DNA of 64,000 nt from Micromonospora sp. H61 (GCF_018070325.1 NZ_JAGPXY010000018.1:34538-98537); one strand, 5' to 3'. Counted from the first letter of the stretch, positions 1-10,440 are shown. Made by a program: numbers and translations. Notes: generated by a model from the letters alone, not told the origin.

Positions 1-1005
1 ACGCATTGTCCCGCCGAAGATGACCATCTCGGGGTTGAAGACGTTCACCAGGTTGGCCACCCCGAAGCCGAGCCAGTCGCCGGCCTGGCGGACCGCCGTC
101 TGGGCCCTGGCGTCCCCGCGGTCGGCCGCGTCGAAGACCTCCAGCAGCGCGTCACGGCCCCGGGCGTCGGAGCGTCCGGCGGCGCGCAGGAGGCCGTGCT
201 CGCCGATCTCGGTCTCCCAACAGCCCCGGGAGCCGCACTCACAGGGCTTGCCGTCGCGGACCACCTTCATGTGGCCGACCTCGCCGCCGTAGCCACCGTG
301 CCCGGTCAGCCGGCGCCCACCGGCGATGATGCCGGCACCCACGCCCACGTCGCCGTACAGGTAGAGGACGTTGTCGCAGCCTGCCGCCACACCTCGTGCG
401 TGCTCGGCGAACGCGGCGACGTCGGCCACGTTGCCCACTGTGACCGGTACGTCGATGCCCAACTCGTCGGCGAGGGCCGCGCCGATCGGCTCGTCCACCC
501 AACCGGTGGTGGGGCCGAGCCGGACCAGGCCGTCGTCCCGGCGGACCATGCCGCAGACCGCGACGCCGGCACCGACGCAGATCGCGTCTGCCGGCACCAG
601 TTGCTGCATCTCCTTGACCGCGCCGGCCAGCAGTGGCGCGGCCTCCGCGGCCAGCAGCCCGCGCGGCCGGTCCAGATCCCGGCGGTCCAGGACCGCGCCA
701 CCCAGCCCGATCCGGGCGGCGCGCAGCCGGTCCACCTCCACCGAGTACGCGTACGCGTAGACCCGGGCCGACTCGGGCCGGACGACCAGTGACGGTCGTC
801 CGGCTCGGCCGGTTTCCTTCGGTGCCCCTTCGCTGACCAGCCCCACCGCGGACAGGTCGGCGGTGAGCGCGCCGATGGTGCTGCGGTTGAGGCCCAGCGT
901 GGTGGTCAGTTCGGCACGGGTGGTCGCCCCGTGGACGTGCACGTGTCGCAGCAGGGCCCCGAGGTTCTGCCGTCGGACGTCATCCTGGCTCGGTCCTGGG
1001 CGCAT
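1..1005 (-). CDS. ROK-family transcriptional repressor, XylR-like (partial, C-terminus off the window)
   Basis: The frame is open from the ATG at 1005 to the left edge (335 codons), so the C-terminus is missing. The N-terminus carries a winged helix-turn-helix (TTRAELTTTLGLNRSTIGALTADL). The rest is a ROK sugar-kinase fold with the diagnostic zinc-binding motif CECGSRGCWE. ROK repressors of this build bind operators near sugar-uptake operons and are released by the sugar. A GGAGG at 1016-1020 fixes the start. The gene lies 22 bp behind the permease, so it is probably the last gene of the xylose-type ABC operon and autoregulated with it. The inducer is inferred from the XylF-like binding protein; it could be another pentose. 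Confidence 0.88.
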   Translation of the reverse strand, partial: MRPGPSQDDVRRQNLGALLRHVHVHGATTRAELTTTLGLNRSTIGALTADLSAVGLVSEGAPKETGRAGRPSLVVRPESARVYAYAYSVEVDRLRAARIGLGGAVLDRRDLDRPRGLLAAEAAPLLAGAVKEMQQLVPADAICVGAGVAVCGMVRRDDGLVRLGPTTGWVDEPIGAALADELGIDVPVTVGNVADVAAFAEHARGVAAGCDNVLYLYGDVGVGAGIIAGGRRLTGHGGYGGEVGHMKVVRDGKPCECGSRGCWETEIGEHGLLRAAGRSDARGRDALLEVFDAADRGDARAQTAVRQAGDWLGFGVANLVNVFNPEMVIFGGTMR

Positions 1006-1027
1006 GCTGGTGCTACCTCCCGCGCGG

Positions 1028-2290
1028 TCAGCGGGTGCCGGTGGCTGCCGCGCGGCGGCGGGAGAGCGCGTCGACGCTGGCGGCGAGCAGCAGCACGACG
1101 CCGGTGACCACGTACTTGACTCCCGAGGTGTACCCCATCAGGCCCATTCCGTTTTCGATGACCGCGACCACCGCGCCGCCGAGTACGGCGTCGAGGACGC
1201 GGCCCTTGCCACCGAAGAGGCTGGTGCCGCCGATCACCGCCGCGCCGACCGCGTAGAGCAGTACGTTACTGCCCCCGGTGTTCGGGTCGACCGAGTTGGC
1301 CCGGCTGGCCGCCACGATGCCACCGATGGCGGCCATCGAGGAGCAGATCACGAAGACGGAGATTCGGATCCGGTCGACTCCGATGCCGGCCCGGCGGGCC
1401 GCTTCGCGGTTGCCGCCCACGGCGTAGATGTGCCGGCCGTAGCTGGTGCGTTGGAGCACGAAGGTCCAGATGATCAGCAGCACCGCGATGATCGGCACCA
1501 CGATCGGCACACCCTTGAGCGAGACGATGAGGACGTTGCGGCTGCGCTCGAGGTTGAGCACGTACACAGCGGTGCCGAGGATGACGGCGAGCCCGCCGAT
1601 CCGCAGCGCCACCACCGCGAGCGGGTCGGTGATCAGGCCGCGGGCCACCCGGGTGCGGTGGCGCAGCAGTTGCACCGCCGCGTAGCCGATGACCGCGAGG
1701 GCGGTCAGCGCCCAGCCCAAGGTGGGGCCGAGGTTGCGGTTGGCGATGGCGACCAGCACGTCGTCGCGGACGGCGATGTTGGTGCCATCCTTGACGAGCA
1801 GCAGCACGACGCCCTGGAAGGCGAGGAAGCCGGCGAGGGTGACCACGAAGGACGGAATGCCGATCTTCGCGACGAGCATGCCGAGCGTGCTGCCGATGAC
1901 CACACCGGTGGCGACAGCGGCGAGCACGGCGACCCACCAGGGGTAGCCGAGCACTGTGACCACATTGGCCAGCACCGCCGCGCAGACGCCGCTGGCGAAG
2001 CCGGCGGAGAGGTCGATCTCGCCGAGCAGCAGCACGAAGACCAGGCCCATCGCGATCAGCGTGACCGCCGCGCCCTGGGTGAAGAGGTTGGCGAAGTTGC
2101 CGGCCGACAGGAACGACGACGGCCGCATGATCGCGAAGACGGTGCAGAGCACGATCAGGCCGAGTACGGCTGGTAGTGCGCCGACGTCGCCACCGCGTAC
2201 CCGACTGAGGTAGTTGCGGAAGTGGCCTCCGATGGTCGGCGTCGGTGTGACGGCGGCGGGACCGTCCTTCCGCACGGCGGTGGTGGTCAT
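1028..2290 (-). CDS. Sugar ABC transporter permease, XylH-like
   Basis: A 420-residue polytopic membrane protein of the ribose/xylose permease family (BPD_transp_2). Hydrophobic segments are spread through the chain, for example LPAVLGLIVLCTVFAIM and AAVTLIAMGLVFVLLLGEIDLS. The GEIDLSAGF stretch and the NREAARRAGI segment in a cytoplasmic loop are typical of these permeases. It should form the membrane channel for the sugar delivered by the lipoprotein encoded at 3220-4305. The ATG at 2290 overlaps the ATPase stop codon as ATGA (2287-2290), indicating translational coupling. The reading frame continues far upstream, but there it is only an antisense-like shadow of the ATPase gene. Confidence 0.92.
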   Translation of the reverse strand: MTTTAVRKDGPAAVTPTPTIGGHFRNYLSRVRGGDVGALPAVLGLIVLCTVFAIMRPSSFLSAGNFANLFTQGAAVTLIAMGLVFVLLLGEIDLSAGFASGVCAAVLANVVTVLGYPWWVAVLAAVATGVVIGSTLGMLVAKIGIPSFVVTLAGFLAFQGVVLLLVKDGTNIAVRDDVLVAIANRNLGPTLGWALTALAVIGYAAVQLLRHRTRVARGLITDPLAVVALRIGGLAVILGTAVYVLNLERSRNVLIVSLKGVPIVVPIIAVLLIIWTFVLQRTSYGRHIYAVGGNREAARRAGIGVDRIRISVFVICSSMAAIGGIVAASRANSVDPNTGGSNVLLYAVGAAVIGGTSLFGGKGRVLDAVLGGAVVAVIENGMGLMGYTSGVKYVVTGVVLLLAASVDALSRRRAAATGTR

Positions 2291-3105
2291 CGGACGCCTC
2301 CTGAGATCGAGTCGGCCGGCTGCGGGCCGTCGCCGTTGCTGCCCGGGTCGGTGGCGAGGCCGAGCCCGCCCGAGCGCCCGGCGGTGATCAGCTCGACCAC
2401 CTGGGCGTGGGTGATGTCGGTGGTCTTCACCTGGGCGACCATCTGGCCGAGGTACAGCGCGGCGATCCGGTCGGAGACGGCGAAGACGTCGTTCATGTTG
2501 TGCGAGATGAGCACCACGGCCAGGCCGTTGTCGGCGAGGCGGCGGACCAGTTCGAGCACCTGGGCGGTCTGTGCCACGCCGAGCGCCGCGGTCGGCTCGT
2601 CCAGGATGACGAGCTTGCTGTTCCACAGCACCGCCTTGGCGATGGCCACGGTCTGGCGTTGACCGCCGGAAAGGCTGGACACGTGCTGGCGCAGTGAGGT
2701 GACGGTGCGGATGGAGAGCCCGGCCAGGGTTTCGGCGGCGAGCTGTTCCATTGTCGGCTCGTCGAGGACGATGCCGCTGCGCTTCTCCCGGCCGAGGAAC
2801 ATGTTCTGCACGATGTCCAGGTTGTCGCAGAGCGCGAGGTCCTGGTAGACGACCTCGATGCCGAGCGTGGCGGCGTCGCGGGGGCTGCCGATGTGCACCG
2901 GTTCACCGTTGAACAGGAACTCTCCGGCGTCGGTGGGGTGGATGCCGCTGATGCACTTCACCAGGGTCGACTTGCCGGCGCCGTTGTCGCCGACCAGTGC
3001 GGTCACTTCGCCCGGGTGGACGGTCAGGGCGACGTCGCGGAGCACCTGGACGGGACCGAAGCTCTTGTCGATCCCGCGGAGTTCCAGCAGGGGGGTCGCG
3101 GACAC
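2287..3105 (-). CDS. Sugar ABC transporter ATP-binding protein, single ABC domain
   Basis: This 272-residue ATPase has Walker A GDNGAGKST near residues 39-47, signature LSGGQ near 143, Walker B LVILDEPTAALG near 164-175, and a switch His in LISHNMND. Classical XylG and RbsA proteins carry two fused ABC domains of about 500 residues. This one has a single domain, as in FrcA-type importers, so it probably works as a homodimer. The C-terminal 25 residues are Gly/Pro-rich and nonconserved-looking. It lies between the binding protein and the permease, overlapping the permease start by 4 bp. Confidence 0.92.
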   Translation of the reverse strand: MSATPLLELRGIDKSFGPVQVLRDVALTVHPGEVTALVGDNGAGKSTLVKCISGIHPTDAGEFLFNGEPVHIGSPRDAATLGIEVVYQDLALCDNLDIVQNMFLGREKRSGIVLDEPTMEQLAAETLAGLSIRTVTSLRQHVSSLSGGQRQTVAIAKAVLWNSKLVILDEPTAALGVAQTAQVLELVRRLADNGLAVVLISHNMNDVFAVSDRIAALYLGQMVAQVKTTDITHAQVVELITAGRSGGLGLATDPGSNGDGPQPADSISGGVR

Positions 3106-3149
3106 GGGGGTCTCCTTCTTAAGGGAGGGTCGGGGCCCGTCCGGCGGGC

Positions 3150-3187
3150 GCCGCCCGGCACGGGAGGGTGCTCCCGTGCCGGGCGGC
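3150..3187 (-). promoter_or_regulatory. Strong hairpin between sugar-binding-protein gene and ATPase gene
   Basis: A perfect 17-bp inverted repeat (arms 3150-3166 and 3171-3187, loop GGTG) sits in the 114-bp gap after the binding-protein stop. There is no U-tract. In binding-protein-dependent transporters such hairpins typically terminate part of transcription or stabilise the upstream mRNA, giving more binding protein than membrane components. That role is inferred here. Confidence 0.75.
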
Positions 3188-3219
3188 GATGGTCGTTCCG
3201 GCGGGTACTGCGGCGTCGG

Positions 3220-4305
3220 TCAGCTGATGCCGGCTTCGGCGCAGAACTTGGCGTACGCCGCGGTGCAGACTTCTTCCTTGGTCACGTAGCCGTCGGCGAT
3301 GACGTCCTTGACGCTCTCCTTGTAGATGGCCTTCGGGGTGAGCAGCACCGAGGGGACGTCCCGGTCGCCGTCCTTGACCGTCTGGCCGGTGTCCTTCGTC
3401 TCGCCCTTGGCGAGGGCGATGGCCAGGTCGGAGGCGGCCTTGGCCTCTTCCCGGACCGCCTTGTAGACGGTCATGCACTGGTCACCGGCGAGGATGTTCT
3501 GCAGGCCCTCGGTGCTGGCGTCCTGCCCGGTCACCGGCACCTTGCCGTTGAGCTTGTTCTTCTTGAGGATCGAGATGGCCGCGTTGCCGAGACCGTCGTT
3601 GGCGGCCAGCACGCCGTCGATCTTGCCGTTGGCCTTGGTGAGCTGCTGCTCGAAGATCGTCGCGGCCTGCGCGTTGTCCCACGCCGGCACCGCGTCCTCA
3701 GGGCCCTTGACGTACTCCTTGGCGTCGAACTTCGGCTTGAGCACCGAGTCGTAGCCGGCCTTGAAGAGGGTGGCGTTGTTGTCGGTGGGGGAGCCGTTCA
3801 GGTACGCCACGACGGGGTTCTTGGCGCCCTTCTCGGTCAGGCACTTCGACAGACCCTCGCCCTGGAGCTTGCCGACGGTCTCGTTGTCGAAGCTGACGTA
3901 GTACTGGGCGGAGCCGCCGAGGGTGAGCCGGTCGTAGTCGATGGTGGCCACACCCTGCGACTTGGCCTTGTCGAGCACGGCCTTGCCGGTGCCGGAGTCC
4001 AGGTTGACGATCATCAGGGCGGTCACGCCGCCGGTGATCATCTGGTCGGCGATGGTCTGGAAGGCGGTCTTGTCGTTCTGGGCGTTCTGGATGTCGTACT
4101 GGACGCCGGCGGCCTTGAACGCCTCCTCCAGGAACCGACGGTCCGCCGTTTCCCAGCGGGCCGAGGACTTGCTGTCCGGGAGGATCACGCCGATCTTGGG
4201 GGTCTTGGCGGAGGCGGCCTTGTCGCCGGAGTCGTCGCTACAGGCGGTCAAGCCGCCGGTCGTGAGCAGGCCCACGGCGGCGATGGTGAGGATCCCCTTA
4301 CGCAT
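3220..4305 (-). CDS. D-xylose-type sugar-binding lipoprotein of ABC importer
   Basis: A 361-residue periplasmic-binding-protein-like lipoprotein. Its signal peptide ends in the lipobox LTAC (Cys22), followed by a Ser/Asp-rich linker. The mature part is a type I sugar-binding fold, with IGVILPDSKSSARWE at the start and the XylF-like block YDRL...YYVSFDNETVGKLQ in the middle. It should be anchored on the outer face of the membrane and deliver sugar to the permease. As first gene of the operon it is followed by a strong hairpin. The assignment to xylose rather than another sugar rests on similarity to XylF and on the ROK regulator in the operon. Confidence 0.88.
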   Translation of the reverse strand: MRKGILTIAAVGLLTTGGLTACSDDSGDKAASAKTPKIGVILPDSKSSARWETADRRFLEEAFKAAGVQYDIQNAQNDKTAFQTIADQMITGGVTALMIVNLDSGTGKAVLDKAKSQGVATIDYDRLTLGGSAQYYVSFDNETVGKLQGEGLSKCLTEKGAKNPVVAYLNGSPTDNNATLFKAGYDSVLKPKFDAKEYVKGPEDAVPAWDNAQAATIFEQQLTKANGKIDGVLAANDGLGNAAISILKKNKLNGKVPVTGQDASTEGLQNILAGDQCMTVYKAVREEAKAASDLAIALAKGETKDTGQTVKDGDRDVPSVLLTPKAIYKESVKDVIADGYVTKEEVCTAAYAKFCAEAGIS

Positions 4306-4400
4306 GTGCAGGGTCCTTTCGGAGGTGGGGGAGGTGTTGTTTTGTTGTGTCCGGCAACGTATTTCGCGTCACACCGGCTCCACAAGACCGCGCAGGTGCA

Positions 4401-4425
4401 TAGTTTGTTGGGAGCGATAACAATT
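4401..4425. promoter_or_regulatory. Candidate ROK/XylR operator upstream of the sugar ABC operon
   Basis: The stretch TAGTTTGTT-N8-ATAACAATT lies about 100 bp upstream of the binding-protein start. Its TTGTT and AACAA arms (4404-4408 and 4419-4423) form a short dyad. The TTAGTTTGTT...AACAAACTAA pattern is characteristic of XylR operators in other Gram-positives. The match is partial and the link to the ROK protein at the operon's end is inferred. Confidence 0.45.
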
Positions 4426-4438
4426 CAGCAACGCGACT

Positions 4439-4476
4439 GTTACTCCCCGGGTATCCCACGGGGGAGTCGACGTAAC
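4439..4476 (-). terminator. Weak hairpin downstream of ybaK
   Basis: ACTCCCC (4442-4448) pairs with GGGGAGT (4461-4467), with a GGG/CCC mini-stem inside the loop and GTTAC/GTAAC at the outer edges. It could terminate the methyltransferase-ybaK transcript. The stem is short and there is no U-tract. Confidence 0.35.
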
Positions 4477-4484
4477 GACTGTCG

Positions 4485-4964
4485 TCAGTGGGTCTGCAAC
4501 GGCGCGGTGCTGGCGTCGGTCAGCGCCACCAGATCCGCCGCGGCCAGTTCGAGTTGCAGACCACGCCGACCAGCCGAGACGTAGATCGTCGGGAGATCCA
4601 GCGCGGATTCGTCCAGCACCGTGGGCAACCGTCGACGCTGCCCGAGCGGGCTGATTCCACCGCGCACGTAACCGGTGGCCCGCTCGGCGACCGCCCGGTC
4701 GGCCAACCCCGCCCGCTTGCCGCCGACCGCCGCCGCGAGCGCCTTGAGATCCAGCTCGCCGGTGACCGGAACGACCGCCACTGTGAGCGCGCCGTCGACA
4801 GCGGTCACCAGAGACTTGAACACGCGCTCCGGTGCCACGCCGAGCGCCACCGCCACCAACGCGCCGTAGTTCGGGGCGTCCGGCGCCACCCGGTACGGAT
4901 GGGTGCGATGCGGGATGCCGCGCTTGACCAACAGTGCCGTTGCCGGCGTGCCCTGTCCCGCCAC
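4485..4964 (-). CDS. ybaK: YbaK/EbsC-type aminoacyl-tRNA deacylase (Cys-tRNA(Pro) deacylase)
   Basis: A 159-residue protein of the normal size for YbaK. It carries the family Lys in RVFKSL and the signature GYVRGGISPLGQRRRLPTVLDE, which shapes the substrate pocket. YbaK hydrolyses Cys-tRNA(Pro) mischarged by prolyl-tRNA synthetase, a trans-editing step. It follows the methyltransferase gene by 25 bp on the same strand, so the two are probably cotranscribed. The alternative within the fold is a ProX- or EbsC-like deacylase, but the SPxG signature favours YbaK. Confidence 0.88.
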   Translation of the reverse strand: MAGQGTPATALLVKRGIPHRTHPYRVAPDAPNYGALVAVALGVAPERVFKSLVTAVDGALTVAVVPVTGELDLKALAAAVGGKRAGLADRAVAERATGYVRGGISPLGQRRRLPTVLDESALDLPTIYVSAGRRGLQLELAAADLVALTDASTAPLQTH

Positions 4965-4989
4965 AGCGACGAGGCTAGTCGAGACGGCG

Positions 4990-6186
4990 CTAGCCCACCG
5001 GCCGACCGATCAGCACCGTCGGTGCGCCGTCGACCCGGGTGAGCACCAGACTCGCCGCCGCGTCACCGGCCAGCCGCAGGTCCCGCCGGAGCTGCTCCGG
5101 GGTGAGCGCCGAACCCCGCTTGAGGATCTCCACCCGGCCCACCCGGCGCTCGCGCAGCAGCGCCCGCAGGCGCTTGAGCGAGAACGGCAGCACGTCGGTG
5201 ATCTCCAGACAGCGCGCGTACGGGGTGCGGATCGGCTGGTCGGCGTAGAGGTAGGCGATGCTCGGATCACCCAGGTTGGCGTCCAGTTCGGTGGCCAACT
5301 CGGCCACGAGGTGCGCGCGCACCACCGCCGGGTCCGGGTCGTACAGGTAGCGGCGCGGCGGCCCGACCGGCGCCTCGGCGGCACCCGAGCCGGTGAGCTG
5401 GTGGCGGTGAGCCTCGGCGCCCCGCTGACGATAGAGGGTGGCGCGGCGGGGCACCTCCGCCAGCTCGCCGCACCAGAGCGCGGCCTCGACCAGGTCGCCG
5501 TCCACGCCCACCCACTCGGCCTCCGCGCCGGCCGGAATGAGCGCGTGGTCCAGGCCCGGCGCGACCTTCACCACGGTTCGCGGCACCCGCTCGGCCAGCC
5601 CGGTGACGAAGTCCCACGGTGGCGAGTAGGCGCGCGGGTCGAAGATCCGCCGCCCGGTGCCGGTGGTGCGGCGGGCCGGGTCGCAGAAGACCCCGTCGAC
5701 CCGTGACACGTCGAACCCGGTCGCGTCGCCGCACTCGACGGTGAACAGCTCGGCCAGGCCGGCCGCGTCGGCGTTGGCGGCGGCCATCGCCGCGGTCACC
5801 GGGTCGGCCTCCACCCCGTACACCCGGATGCCGGCACGGGCGGCGGCCAGCGCGTCGGCCCCGAGCCCGCAGCCCAGGTCGGCCAGGGTGCGCACGCCGG
5901 CCGCGTACAACCGGGCGGCCCGACGGTCGGCGACCACCCGGCGGGTGGCCTGCTCCAGGCCGGGGCGGGTGAGGAACATCCCAGCGGCGGCCGGGCCGAA
6001 CTTGCCCACCGCCCGATGACGCAGCTCGGCCTGGGTCAGTGCCGCCGCGGCCAACGTCGGCGGCACCCCGGTCGCCCGCAGCGCCGACGCCGCGACCAGT
6101 GGATCACCGCCGGCCAGGTCGGCCGCCGCAGTGAGCGCGGCCGACCCCTCAGGGGTACGCAGCGCCGCCAGTTGATCGAGATCCAC
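4990..6186 (-). CDS. Class I SAM-dependent methyltransferase, THUMP-like type
   Basis: 398 residues. A helical N-terminal region of about 90 residues precedes a Rossmann methyltransferase core with motif I LADLGCGLGADALAAA, acidic motif II VYGVEADP and motif IV VFCDPARR. The C-terminal third (PSIAYLYADQPIRTPYARCLEI onward) resembles the THUMP-like domain of RNA-modifying enzymes, so an RNA substrate is plausible but unproven. It is transcribed away from groES, sharing the intergenic region that holds the CIRCE operators. Start chosen at ATG 6186; I see no strong ribosome-binding site there. Confidence 0.8.
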   Translation of the reverse strand: MDLDQLAALRTPEGSAALTAAADLAGGDPLVAASALRATGVPPTLAAAALTQAELRHRAVGKFGPAAAGMFLTRPGLEQATRRVVADRRAARLYAAGVRTLADLGCGLGADALAAARAGIRVYGVEADPVTAAMAAANADAAGLAELFTVECGDATGFDVSRVDGVFCDPARRTTGTGRRIFDPRAYSPPWDFVTGLAERVPRTVVKVAPGLDHALIPAGAEAEWVGVDGDLVEAALWCGELAEVPRRATLYRQRGAEAHRHQLTGSGAAEAPVGPPRRYLYDPDPAVVRAHLVAELATELDANLGDPSIAYLYADQPIRTPYARCLEITDVLPFSLKRLRALLRERRVGRVEILKRGSALTPEQLRRDLRLAGDAAASLVLTRVDGAPTVLIGRPVG

Positions 6187-6237
6187 CCGGTCATTGTCCC
6201 GGCCGCCCGGAAATCCTGGCTGGCGGGGCGCGACGCG

Positions 6238-6264
6238 CTGGCACTCTCCTTGACGGAGTGCTAG
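6238..6264 (+). promoter_or_regulatory. CIRCE operator 1 (HrcA site) of groESL
   Basis: CTGGCACTC (6238-6246), a 9-bp spacer, then GAGTGCTAG (6256-6264). This matches the CIRCE consensus TTAGCACTC-N9-GAGTGCTAA at the conserved core of both arms. The -35 box TTGACG (6250-6255) lies inside its spacer, so HrcA bound here would block RNA polymerase. Confidence 0.93.
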
Positions 6265-6278
6265 CCACGGAATAACCT
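6250..6278 (+). promoter_or_regulatory. groESL housekeeping promoter
   Basis: TTGACG (6250-6255), a 17-bp spacer and TAACCT (6273-6278). It lies between and partly inside the two CIRCE elements. The expected start point near 6285 falls in the left arm of the second CIRCE. Confidence 0.7.
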
Positions 6279-6282
6279 GCGA

Positions 6283-6309
6283 TTAGCACTCTCACCCTGA
6301 GGGTGCCAG
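6283..6309 (+). promoter_or_regulatory. CIRCE operator 2 (HrcA site) of groESL
   Basis: TTAGCACTC (6283-6291) is a perfect left arm, followed by a 9-bp spacer and a degenerate right arm GGGTGCCAG (6301-6309). With operator 1 it makes a double HrcA site 45 bp apart, centre to centre, straddling the promoter. Confidence 0.9.
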
Positions 6310-6450
6310 CTTCCGGGTCTCGCGACCCGGGTGCGCACGCCAGGCGGACCGGCACCCGCGACGACGGCACCGCCCGGTGGCATGAGGCAGATTGACGCTG
6401 GTCAGCCCCGCTGGCCAGCAACGAAACCAGTACCCCAGGAGGGTATGCCC

Positions 6451-8470
<2,020 letters not shown>

Positions 8471-8489
8471 TCCGGTAGCGACACCCGTT

Positions 8490-8523
8490 CCGGGGCGCAC
8501 CGCCGTACGGCGGTGCGCCCCGG
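8490..8523 (+). terminator. Terminator after groEL1
   Basis: A perfect 34-nt palindrome (arms 8490-8506 and 8507-8523) starts 19 bp after the groEL stop, followed by CTCGTTCTCG. It is a GC-rich, U-poor terminator of the usual actinobacterial kind. Confidence 0.85.
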
Positions 8524-8604
8524 CTCGTTCTCGCGGGCTGGTAGGTCATTACCGAACGCTGACGTTGTTGGCGACCGGGCGAGATGATCGCGCACACTGG
8601 GCCG

Positions 8605-10290
8605 ATGAGCACCACGTCACGGCGGTACGCCGCGTTGGCCGGAATCACCGCCGCCGCCGTCGGGATCGGGATCGCCGAACCGGTCGCGGTGTTGACCGGT
8701 CCCCGGTCGGCGCCCCTGGTCGCGGTCGGCGGGGTGATCGTCGACGCCGTCCCCGAGTCGCTGAAGCAACTCGCCATCGACCTCTTCGGCACCGCCGACA
8801 AGATCGCGCTGCTGGTCGGCACTGCCGTGTTGCTGGCAGGCTTCGCCGCGCTCTTCGGCGTACTGGCGGTCCGCCGACTGGCACTCGGCCTGGCCGGTAT
8901 TGCCGCGTTCGGCGCCATCGGCGTGGCCGCCGCGCTGACCCGCTCCGGCGCTGACCTCGCCGACGCGCTGCCGTCCCTGGTCGGCGCCGGTCTCGGTGCC
9001 CTGGTGCTCTGGCTGTTCATCGGCGGACCGTTCGAGCTGGACCCCTGGTCCTGGTCACCACCCACGCCGCCCGCCGACCCGGTGTCGTCCGCTGGCCCGG
9101 GGTCGTCGGTTGGTCCGGGGTCGCCGGGTGAGTCGGTGCCGGTGTCTCCGGCGGGGCCGGTGCCGGTGACTCCGGCCGGGCCGACGGCGGCTGTCGAACC
9201 GGTCGGGCCTGCCGAAGTGGACCCGGAGTCGCGGCGGCGGTTCCTCACCGGCAGCGGGGTGCTGCTGGGCACGGCCGTGGTGGCCGGCCTCGGTGGGCGG
9301 TGGCTGGCGGGACGGCGCGGTGTGTCCGCAGCCCGCGACGCGATCCGCCTGCCCGCGCCGGTCGCCGCCGCACCGGCCGTACCGGCGGGCGCGGACCTCT
9401 CACTGGCGCAGCTCGCGCCGTACGTCACCCCGAACTTCGGGTTCTACCGGATCGACACAGCGCTGGTGGTGCCCCAGGTCGACCCGGACACCTGGCGGCT
9501 GCGGATCCACGGACGGGTCGGCCGGGAACGCACCTACAGCTACGCGGATCTGCTGGCCCGACCGCTGGTCGAGCGGTACGTCACGCTGGCCTGCGTCTCC
9601 AACGAGGTGGGCGGGGACCTGATCGGCAATGCCCTGTGGCTCGGCGTACCCCTGCGGGAACTGCTGGACGAGGTCGAGCCGGACGACGACGCCGACCAGG
9701 TCGTCGGCCGGTCGGTCGACGGCTGGACCTGCGGCACCCCCACCGCCGCGCTGCGCGACGGACGGGACGCGCTGCTGGCCGTCGGGATGAATGGCGAGCC
9801 GCTGCCGGTCGAGCACGGCTTCCCGGTCCGAGTGGTGGTGCCGGGCCTCTACGGCTACGTGTCGGCCTGCAAATGGGTGACCGAACTGGAGCTGACCAGG
9901 TTCGCCGACTTCGACGCGTACTGGGTGCCGCGCGGCTGGTCGCCCCAGGGGCCGATCAAGACCCAGTCCCGGATCGACACGCCCAGAGGACGTAACCGGC
10001 TGACAGCCGGCCCGGTGACCGTCGCCGGGGTGGCCTGGGCGCAACACCGGGGCATCCGCCGAGTCGAGGTACGCGTCGACGACGGCCCGTGGCAGGAAGC
10101 CGCGCTGGCCCCGACCGTGTCGGTGGACACCTGGGTGCAGTGGTCCTGGCGCTGGGACGCCACACCGGGCGAGCACCGGCTTCAGGTCCGCGCGACGGAC
10201 GCGACAGGTGAGACCCAAACCGAACGTACGCAGGACGTCGTCCCGGACGGGGCCACCGGCTGGCACACGATCACCGTCACCGTCCGCTGA
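8605..10290 (+). CDS. Membrane-anchored molybdopterin-dependent oxidoreductase (sulfite oxidase family)
   Basis: 561 residues. Four transmembrane helices lie in the first 150 residues. A Pro/Gly/Ser/Val-rich linker of about 70 residues follows, then a twin-Arg-like segment RRRFLTGSGVLLGTAVVAG, which probably forms a fifth membrane anchor. The catalytic domain has the molybdenum-ligand Cys in VTLACVSNEVGG. The C-terminus is an Ig-like Mo-co dimerisation domain (VEVRVDDGPWQEAAL). It should face outward and oxidise sulfite or a similar oxyanion, or reduce a sulfoxide; the substrate is unknown. ATG 8605 is preferred to the in-frame ATG 8584 because the mature topology starts there. Neither has a convincing ribosome-binding site. 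Confidence 0.85.
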   Translation: MSTTSRRYAALAGITAAAVGIGIAEPVAVLTGPRSAPLVAVGGVIVDAVPESLKQLAIDLFGTADKIALLVGTAVLLAGFAALFGVLAVRRLALGLAGIAAFGAIGVAAALTRSGADLADALPSLVGAGLGALVLWLFIGGPFELDPWSWSPPTPPADPVSSAGPGSSVGPGSPGESVPVSPAGPVPVTPAGPTAAVEPVGPAEVDPESRRRFLTGSGVLLGTAVVAGLGGRWLAGRRGVSAARDAIRLPAPVAAAPAVPAGADLSLAQLAPYVTPNFGFYRIDTALVVPQVDPDTWRLRIHGRVGRERTYSYADLLARPLVERYVTLACVSNEVGGDLIGNALWLGVPLRELLDEVEPDDDADQVVGRSVDGWTCGTPTAALRDGRDALLAVGMNGEPLPVEHGFPVRVVVPGLYGYVSACKWVTELELTRFADFDAYWVPRGWSPQGPIKTQSRIDTPRGRNRLTAGPVTVAGVAWAQHRGIRRVEVRVDDGPWQEAALAPTVSVDTWVQWSWRWDATPGEHRLQVRATDATGETQTERTQDVVPDGATGWHTITVTVR

Positions 10291-10385
10291 TCCACGCCAT
10301 GACGTCGCCACCCGGGCGGTGTCCGTGACCTGCTCTGCGGGTCGCCGGGCCGGCTGGTTGACCGGTGGTACCCCAGAACCCGGTC

Positions 10386-10440
10386 CGCAGATCTTGGACA
10401 CTTTCCGTTAGGGCCGGACGGAAAATGTCCAAGATCTGCG
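10386..10440. repeat. Long imperfect inverted repeat (about 23-bp arms)
   Basis: Arms at 10386-10408 and 10418-10440 are complementary with one mismatch and enclose a 9-nt loop. The outer sequence CGCAGATCTTGGACA is less GC-rich than the surroundings. It lies between convergent genes and could act as a bidirectional terminator. Its length and unusual base composition look more like a mobile or REP-type palindrome. Confidence 0.75.
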
